DNA from: JAITWN01 sp050486285
GTDB taxonomy: Bacteria > Pseudomonadota > Gammaproteobacteria > SZUA-140
NCBI GenBank assembly: GCA_050486285.1
Contig: JBJHCZ010000015.1
Location: 7,433 to 71,432, forward strand
Direction of reading: 5' to 3'
Length of the DNA: 64,000 nucleotides
In this document: one piece after another, positions 59,785 to 64,000 of the stretch
Layout: the number at the start of each line of letters is the position of its first letter
Position numbering within the stretch: position 1 is the first letter of the stretch
The notes under the pieces: generated by a model
Seen by the model: the letters and a program-made list of their open reading frames with translations, nothing else
What the model was told of the DNA's origin: nothing
Database searches by the model: none
Position numbers and translations under genes: made by a program

Positions 59785-60096
59785 TCAGTGCTCGAAGGTA
59801 TCGAGCACGTCGTATAGCGTGTGTCTGTCCCCGCCGTCGTCGCCGCTGTCGAAGTCCGCGTCGAAGCCGCCGTCGAAGTCATAGCGCAGGCTGTCGTTAT
59901 TTGCCGAGCGCGCCGAGATCGGTCGTAGTCCGGCCTCGAGCAGCGAGTCGAGATCCAGTTCCTCGATATCGCCGTCACGATACTCGATCTCGATCGCGTC
60001 CTCGTCCATGATATCGATGATCCTGAGTTCCCTGCCGTCGAACGTCCGGTACCACTGACCGGTCCTGATGCCGGGGATGTGCGCCAATCTGGCCAT
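59785..60096 (-). CDS. Conserved hypothetical acidic protein (103 residues)
   Basis: The ATG at 60096 is chosen because AGGAGG stands seven bases before it; a further ATG at 60111 has none. The protein reads ARLAHIPGIRTGQWYRTFDG, then RELRIIDIMDEDAIEIEYRD, and ends with an acidic tail. The N-terminal part looks like a short beta-barrel or SH3-like fold that recurs as a small conserved family in gammaproteobacteria (possibly DUF6763); its role is unknown. It lies between csrA (49 bases) and the convergent ParA gene. Confidence 0.7.
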   Translation of the reverse strand: MARLAHIPGIRTGQWYRTFDGRELRIIDIMDEDAIEIEYRDGDIEELDLDSLLEAGLRPISARSANNDSLRYDFDGGFDADFDSGDDGGDRHTLYDVLDTFEH

Positions 60097-60145
60097 TGTG
60101 GACCTCCTCATGAACTGTTACCGATCATGGAGTCGATAGGACCTG

Positions 60146-60379
60146 CTACCTGGCGTCTTCCTTTGACGTGAGAGAGACGTCCTTCATCACGTTGTTATTG
60201 GCGTGCTTGCCCTGCTGTTCCTGATTGATGCGGTCGTAGACTTCCTTGCGATGGATGCTGACGTCCCGCGGGGCCTGGATGCCGATCCGGGCCTGGCTGT
60301 TCCGGATGGAGCAGATCGTGATCGTGATGTCATCGCCGATCATGAAGGTCTCGCCTACGCGTCTGGTCAGTATCAGCAT
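60146..60379 (-). CDS. csrA: Carbon storage regulator CsrA (RsmA)
   Basis: 77 residues from the ATG at 60379: MLILTRRVGETFMIGDDITI, then TICSIRNSQARIGIQAPRDV and SIHRKEVYDRINQEQ. This is the complete CsrA core, with the RNA-binding arginines at the start (LTRR) and in HRKEVY. It dimerises and blocks or stabilises mRNAs by binding GGA in hairpin loops. A hairpin with loop AGGA covers its own ribosome binding site (60382-60393), the classical set-up for self-repression. It lies downstream of a LuxR-type regulator gene. Confidence 0.96.
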   Translation of the reverse strand: MLILTRRVGETFMIGDDITITICSIRNSQARIGIQAPRDVSIHRKEVYDRINQEQQGKHANNNVMKDVSLTSKEDAR

Positions 60380-60381
60380 GT

Positions 60382-60393
60382 CTCGTCCTCGAG
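60382..60393 (-). promoter_or_regulatory. csrA: GGA-loop hairpin over the csrA ribosome binding site
   Basis: On the mRNA CUCG and CGAG pair around AGGA, three bases before the csrA start codon. It holds both the Shine-Dalgarno GAGGA and the CsrA recognition motif in the loop, so CsrA probably represses its own translation. Confidence 0.6.
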
Positions 60394-60529
60394 TTTGCAC
60401 CGCGCGCCAGCTTCATGCCGGGCCGGGCGGGTGGCTTCTGACGTCGGGCTCCCCGTCGGCGACGGGTGGCATGACTCAAGCCTTACCGTGACGATAGGGA
60501 TTTGGGTCGTGACAGTAAATTCCACAAAT

Positions 60530-60551
60530 GGGGTATTTCGCGGGGTAGTTC
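60530..60551. promoter_or_regulatory. Tandem GGGGTA boxes upstream of csrA
   Basis: GGGGTATTTC (60530-60539) and GGGGTAGTTC (60542-60551) form a 12-base-spaced direct repeat between the LuxR-type regulator gene and csrA. A related sequence, CAAATGAGGTATTT, overlaps the end of the sensor kinase gene on the minus strand (about 61428-61415), and CAAATGGGGTATTT is present here at 60525-60538. These may be binding sites for the response regulator. Confidence 0.4.
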
Positions 60552-60571
60552 AAAGAATCGTCGGAGGCGCG

Positions 60572-61219
60572 TCAGCGCTGGTTGTAGAGCAGCATCGCCT
60601 CGACCAGGGTGTGGACGTGAAGTTTCTGGTAGATATTCTTTAGATGGGTGCGCACGGTTTCGTAACTGATATGAAGCTCCTCGGCGACCTTCTTGGTGGT
60701 GTAGCCGCGCTTGATGAATTCGAGGATCTGGATCTCGCGCTTGGTCAGTTCGTCGAACTTGGTCTTGCGGGCATTTTGTATCGACGGATGAAAGGTCTCG
60801 AGCACCCGCTTGGCGATGACCCGCGACATCGGCGCGCCGCCGTCGACGACCTCCTGGATCGCGGATTCTATCTCCGGCAGGGAAGTCGAGCCTTTGATGA
60901 TGTAGCCGACGGCGCCGGCCTGCAGCGCCGAAAACAGGTGGGCGTCGTCGTCATAGACCGTCAGTACCAGGAATTCCGTCGGGCAGCCCTGTGACGATAC
61001 CCGTTCGATGACCTCGACGCCGGAGATGTCGGGTAGTTCAATGTCGATCAGCGTGACATCGGGATTCAGGCGGGGGATTTCCCTGCAGGCATCCTTGCCG
61101 TTCGTGTACTGGCCGACGACGGTGATGCCGGGCGAGTTGGTCAGCAGCTGTCCGAGTTCGTCGAGATAGCGCTTGTTGTCCTCGACGATGGCGACTTCGA
61201 TGGACCGTGAATTCTTCAT
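60572..61219 (-). CDS. NarL/FixJ (LuxR-type) response regulator
   Basis: 215 residues from the ATG at 61219. The receiver domain (about 1-125) has VAIVEDNKRYLDEL, the phosphorylated Asp in VTLIDIELPDISG, and Lys in GYIIKG. The C-terminal helix-turn-helix (about 150-213) has LTKREIQILEFIKRGYTTKK and TVRTHLKNIYQKLHVHTLVE. It is regulated by the sensor kinase gene 202 bases upstream on the same strand. csrA follows downstream and could be a target. Confidence 0.94.
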   Translation of the reverse strand: MKNSRSIEVAIVEDNKRYLDELGQLLTNSPGITVVGQYTNGKDACREIPRLNPDVTLIDIELPDISGVEVIERVSSQGCPTEFLVLTVYDDDAHLFSALQAGAVGYIIKGSTSLPEIESAIQEVVDGGAPMSRVIAKRVLETFHPSIQNARKTKFDELTKREIQILEFIKRGYTTKKVAEELHISYETVRTHLKNIYQKLHVHTLVEAMLLYNQR

Positions 61220-61421
61220 GCTGCGTGATGGATATCCGTTGCCGGCGCACGCGCTGCGCGATCGCCGGTATGACGTTGAACGTTCCCTGTCCACTGGCGG
61301 GCTCCGGAAGAACCCGGAATGCGGCTGGTTGCGCAATCCCTGCGCCGGACGCGGACGAACGACAGGCGAACCAACGATCCCTCCCCATAAACTAGGCGAG
61401 CGCAGCCAGCGAGTAAATACC

Positions 61422-63077
61422 TCATTTGGGGGAAGCCTGGTTCAGCGCGACGTGCATCAGCACCCGGGTGCCGGCGCCGGGCTGCGATGTGATCTCGAGA
61501 TCGCCGCCCTGCTCGCGCAGGCGGCGTTTCATATTGTTGAGGCCGTGCCCCTCATCGCTGCTGACCGCCGGGTCGATGCCGATGCCGTCGTCGCTGATCG
61601 CAATCTGCAGGCCGTTGTCGGTCAACGCCAGCGTCGAATGCACGCGCCGCGCATGCGCATGCTTGACGATATTGATCAGGGCCTCGCGGAATACGCGATA
61701 GATCGCGTGCTTGATCGCAGGGGTCGGCGCGGGCGCCTCGCGGCCGCTGACGTCGGCATCGAGTTCGAAGCCGATGTCGATATGGCCGAGCAGGTCATAG
61801 CCGAGACGACGCAGGGAGTTGGCGACGTCTTCCCAGGTGTTCTGGCGATCGTCGATGACCCACAGGAAGTTGCGCAGCTGGCGCGATGATTCCTCGGTGT
61901 TGTTGCGAATCTGCTGCAGCTTCATCCGGATCTTGTCCGGGTCGTTGAGGCTGCGTTCCGTACCCTCGACCGCGATCGAGATGCTGGCGAGGTCATTCAG
62001 CACCGTATCGTGCAGCTCGCGGTGCAGGCGCTCCTTTTCCATCCTCGCGTTGTATTCGAGGGCGAGGCGGTCGCGGTAGAGGCGCTGGTTGTCGAGCGTC
62101 AGGATCAGCGCGAACGGCAGGATCAGCGAGAACAGCGCGTAGTTGTTGACCAGGCTGTCGCCCTGCGGCCAGGGCAGGACGATCGAGATCATGAAGAACG
62201 CCGACACCAGCACCACGGCGATGAACATGATGCTGACCTGTTTCTTCATGAACTCGTCCTCGATGGTCAGCATCGAGTGGGCGAAGCTGGCAGCCATCAG
62301 CAGGATCCACAGGATCAGGAACGGCAAGGTGGTCGCGAGCGCGATCGTACCCGTCAGATAGAGCGTCGAGATCAGCGCCGAATAGCCGTAGAAGACCGCC
62401 GGCAGCCACGGAAAGCGGTCGAGCGCGAGCTTGCGCTCGGGGAATACCGTCGAGAAGTGGACGATAGAGATCTGCCCGGTGCTGGCGATGAAGAACACCG
62501 TGATCAGCATGCGCAGCAGCTCGGGGTCCATGACCAGCGGACGGTGGACGACCGGCGCGACGCTGACCAGGTACAGCGCGGTCGAGCTGAGAAATATCGC
62601 GCACAGGAAGCCGGTGGTACGCCGGTGGTGACGGAACACCGAGAACGACGCGAAGATATAGATGCCGGCGACGAAATAGACGATGCTGAGGCGCGCCAGG
62701 GCCTCGGTGAACGGCATCCGGCCGATGTCGGCCAGCACCTCCCAGTTGGTGTCGGTATTGTCGACGAATTCGATGACGGCGCTTTGCTGGCTGGTCAGCA
62801 CCTCGTAGAGCCGGTGCTGGCTTCGCCACCAGGCCTGCTCCTGCTCAGAAGAACGAAAGGCGGGCAGCTTCCACAGGTCGGTTTCGCTGACGGAGGCTTC
62901 GCCGATGCGGGTGATCTCGATGCCTTCGCGCACGCTGACCACTTCGTCGTCGATCAGCAGCGCCGGGGCCGACCACAAGGCATAGATGCCGACGCCGGCC
63001 ATGAACACCGTGATCGCGGTCATCACCGAGATCAGCGTCCATTCGGTCGGTCGCCAGCGCGAGAGCAGTGGGTTCAT
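61422..63077 (-). CDS. Seven-helix sensor histidine kinase, NarX/DesK type
   Basis: 551 residues from the ATG at 63077; an upstream TTG is unlikely. A first helix (about 16-38), a periplasmic loop of about 110 residues and then a block of six to seven helices (about 145-345) form the sensor. The HisKA_3 phosphorylation site is LHRELHDTVLNDLASISIAV (about 377-396), and the ATPase domain has EALINIVKHAHARR and SSDEGHGLNNMKRRL. This combination goes with LuxR-type regulators, here the gene downstream. The signal is unknown; the multi-helix sensor resembles 7TMR-DISM-like modules. Confidence 0.9.
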   Translation of the reverse strand: MNPLLSRWRPTEWTLISVMTAITVFMAGVGIYALWSAPALLIDDEVVSVREGIEITRIGEASVSETDLWKLPAFRSSEQEQAWWRSQHRLYEVLTSQQSAVIEFVDNTDTNWEVLADIGRMPFTEALARLSIVYFVAGIYIFASFSVFRHHRRTTGFLCAIFLSSTALYLVSVAPVVHRPLVMDPELLRMLITVFFIASTGQISIVHFSTVFPERKLALDRFPWLPAVFYGYSALISTLYLTGTIALATTLPFLILWILLMAASFAHSMLTIEDEFMKKQVSIMFIAVVLVSAFFMISIVLPWPQGDSLVNNYALFSLILPFALILTLDNQRLYRDRLALEYNARMEKERLHRELHDTVLNDLASISIAVEGTERSLNDPDKIRMKLQQIRNNTEESSRQLRNFLWVIDDRQNTWEDVANSLRRLGYDLLGHIDIGFELDADVSGREAPAPTPAIKHAIYRVFREALINIVKHAHARRVHSTLALTDNGLQIAISDDGIGIDPAVSSDEGHGLNNMKRRLREQGGDLEITSQPGAGTRVLMHVALNQASPK

Positions 63078-63193
63078 CGGAAAATAATCACAGATGCAAC
63101 AGGATGATACAATAAGCAATTGTCGCCGGGGCCTGCATGCGCCGCGGCTTGTGCTATGGTAGGGCCCGCGGACGGGCGGGCAGGTCGGGAGTC

Positions 63194-63538
63194 ATGAGCG
63201 AAGAGAACGGTATACAGCACACGATCGAGCGCAAGCTCGGCGCCGGCATCGCCGGTGTCCTGCACCTCGAGGTGATCAATGAAAGCCACCGACACAATGT
63301 GCCGCCGGGTTCGGAGTCGCATTTCAAGGTCGTGCTGGTTTCGGAGGCCTTCGATGGCGTCAGGCTGCTCGAACGGCACCGCCGGATCAACGAGATCCTC
63401 GCCGCGGAACTGGCCGGCGCGGTCCATGCCCTGGCGATCCATGTCTACACGCCGGCCGAGTGGCGCGCCCGCATGGGCGATGCGCCGCTGTCGCCCCCCT
63501 GTCTTGGCGGCGGGCGGGGCGCCGCCGCACAGCCCTGA
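63194..63538 (+). CDS. BolA-family protein
   Basis: 114 residues from the ATG at 63194. The BolA pattern HTIERKLGAGIAGVLHLEVI, then HNVPPGSESHFKVVLVSEAF and GVRLLERHRRINEIL is clear, with the conserved His in ESHRHNV and in ESHFKV that can bind a shared iron-sulfur cluster with a monothiol glutaredoxin. It may act in iron homeostasis or as a regulator. A glycine-rich tail ends the chain. The next gene follows 17 bases later with a strong ribosome binding site. Confidence 0.92.
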   Translation: MSEENGIQHTIERKLGAGIAGVLHLEVINESHRHNVPPGSESHFKVVLVSEAFDGVRLLERHRRINEILAAELAGAVHALAIHVYTPAEWRARMGDAPLSPPCLGGGRGAAAQP

Positions 63539-63555
63539 TCAGGGAGGGAGGCCGA

Positions 63556-63846
63556 ATGGCATCCGAAGTCGATGAGTTGACGGTCAATTATTCCGAGGGC
63601 GATCAGCAGCTCGTCAAGGAGCTGGACAAGGTCGTGCTGTCGAAGGGCGCCTGGGCGACGGTGATCTTCCGTTATCAGGACTGGGACAAGGCCAAAGACG
63701 CCTTCGGGCCGGACAAGTACACGATTCGCCGTTACCAGAAGCGCAACGGCGAATATATGCAGAAATCCCGCTTCAATATCTCCAGCGCCGACCAGGCGCG
63801 CAAGCTGATCGAGGCCCTCGAGCCCTGGATCGCCGACGGCGGCTGA
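63556..63846 (+). CDS. Small conserved hypothetical protein (96 residues)
   Basis: AGGGAGGGAGG precedes the ATG at 63556, an excellent ribosome binding site. The protein is charged and soluble: SEVDELTVNYSEGDQQLVKE, then KVVLSKGAWATVIFRYQDWD and FGPDKYTIRRYQKRNGEYMQ, ending with a helix. The ISSADQARKLIEALEPWIAD tail is reminiscent of small single-domain proteins of sulfur-oxidising gammaproteobacteria, but I do not know a family name. It is probably co-transcribed with the bolA-like gene. Confidence 0.7.
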   Translation: MASEVDELTVNYSEGDQQLVKELDKVVLSKGAWATVIFRYQDWDKAKDAFGPDKYTIRRYQKRNGEYMQKSRFNISSADQARKLIEALEPWIADGG

Positions 63847-63877
63847 AACGCCGGCTCCCCTACCTCATCAGGAGGCC

Positions 63878-64000
63878 GTTGAAGGCGTCCGGCGGGTTTG
63901 CTCCGCGAATGGCTCGCCTCGCTGCCGCTGCGCGGCACCCTTCGGGCTCCGGCGAGGCTGCGCTTGACTTCGCTGCGCAAACCCGCCGGACGCCTTCAAC
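63878..64000. repeat. Second copy of the large palindromic element (reaches window edge)
   Basis: GTTGAAGGCGTCCGGCGGG at 63878-63896 plus TTT is the left arm, and its perfect complement occupies 63979-64000, the last bases of the window. The 79-base interior contains CTCCGCGAATGGCTCGCC, identical to the loop of the element at 4424-4521, plus smaller hairpins. Relative to that copy the arms differ by substitutions matched on both sides. The right arm may continue beyond the window. Confidence 0.85.

Overview
The window looks like chromosomal DNA from a GC-rich gammaproteobacterium. The end of ihfA, a MerR-type regulator gene overlapping it and a tRNA-Pro(GGG) sit together at the left edge, an arrangement familiar from that class. 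Other genes that fit are msrA, bolA, csrA, rimO, rlmD, cysH with an iron-sulfur cysteine pattern, a DsrE-type trio and a Pha-type (MrpA-MrpB fused) cation/proton antiporter operon. The last two suggest, without proving, a sulfur-using and salt- or alkali-tolerant bacterium. No rRNA, insertion sequence, integrase, phage gene or CRISPR array was seen. No gene-free stretch exceeds 300 bases.

Layout. 0-4.4 kb: ihfA end, merR, tRNA-Pro, a 33-residue membrane peptide, an HDOD-GGDEF protein, an outer-membrane barrel protein and a 2-hydroxyacid dehydrogenase. 4.5-6.9 kb (minus): small Ser/Thr kinase, PP2C phosphatase and CcdA. 7-13.5 kb: three DsrE-fold proteins behind a perfect palindrome, then cysH, msrA, a hydrolase and a large carrier-protein/acyl-AMP ligase/acyltransferase fusion. 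13.5-20.2 kb: methionine salvage mtnB-mtnD-mtnC, CopD-like protein, DUF503, rlmD, cytochrome c and a PhoP/PhoQ-like two-component pair. 20.2-28.5 kb: J-domain, VWA and macrodomain proteins, DUF3014, DUF3015 and DUF4105 proteins, a hydrolase, and the NAD salvage pair (nicotinate phosphoribosyltransferase, nicotinamidase).

28.6-41.1 kb (minus): the most unusual block. A thiamine-diphosphate enzyme, an O-methyltransferase and two short citrate-synthase-fold proteins with altered active sites are packed with almost no spacing. They are followed by a TonB-dependent receptor, a periplasmic ABC-type binding protein and a 1508-residue hybrid kinase carrying three receiver domains, Hpt, GGDEF and EAL. 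By eye the part from about 34 to 39 kb is poorer in GC than its surroundings. It reads as a small biosynthesis cluster next to an uptake and signalling module, possibly acquired.

41.2-53 kb (minus): a long close-packed run of mrpAB-C-D-E-F-G, a small acidic protein, an ABC exporter with a CrtC/AttH-like secreted protein, and rimO. 53-64 kb: quinone oxidoreductase, DUF3187 and DUF3943 proteins, peroxiredoxin, dienelactone hydrolase-like protein, an orphan ParA, csrA, a LuxR-type two-component pair and bolA.

A second theme is a set of large perfect or near-perfect palindromes between genes, at 4.4, 17.6, 18.05, 57.9 and 63.9 kb. The first and last share the same loop core while their arms differ by paired compensatory changes. 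The csrA and parA leaders also each carry a hairpin with GGA in its loop, which suggests CsrA control.
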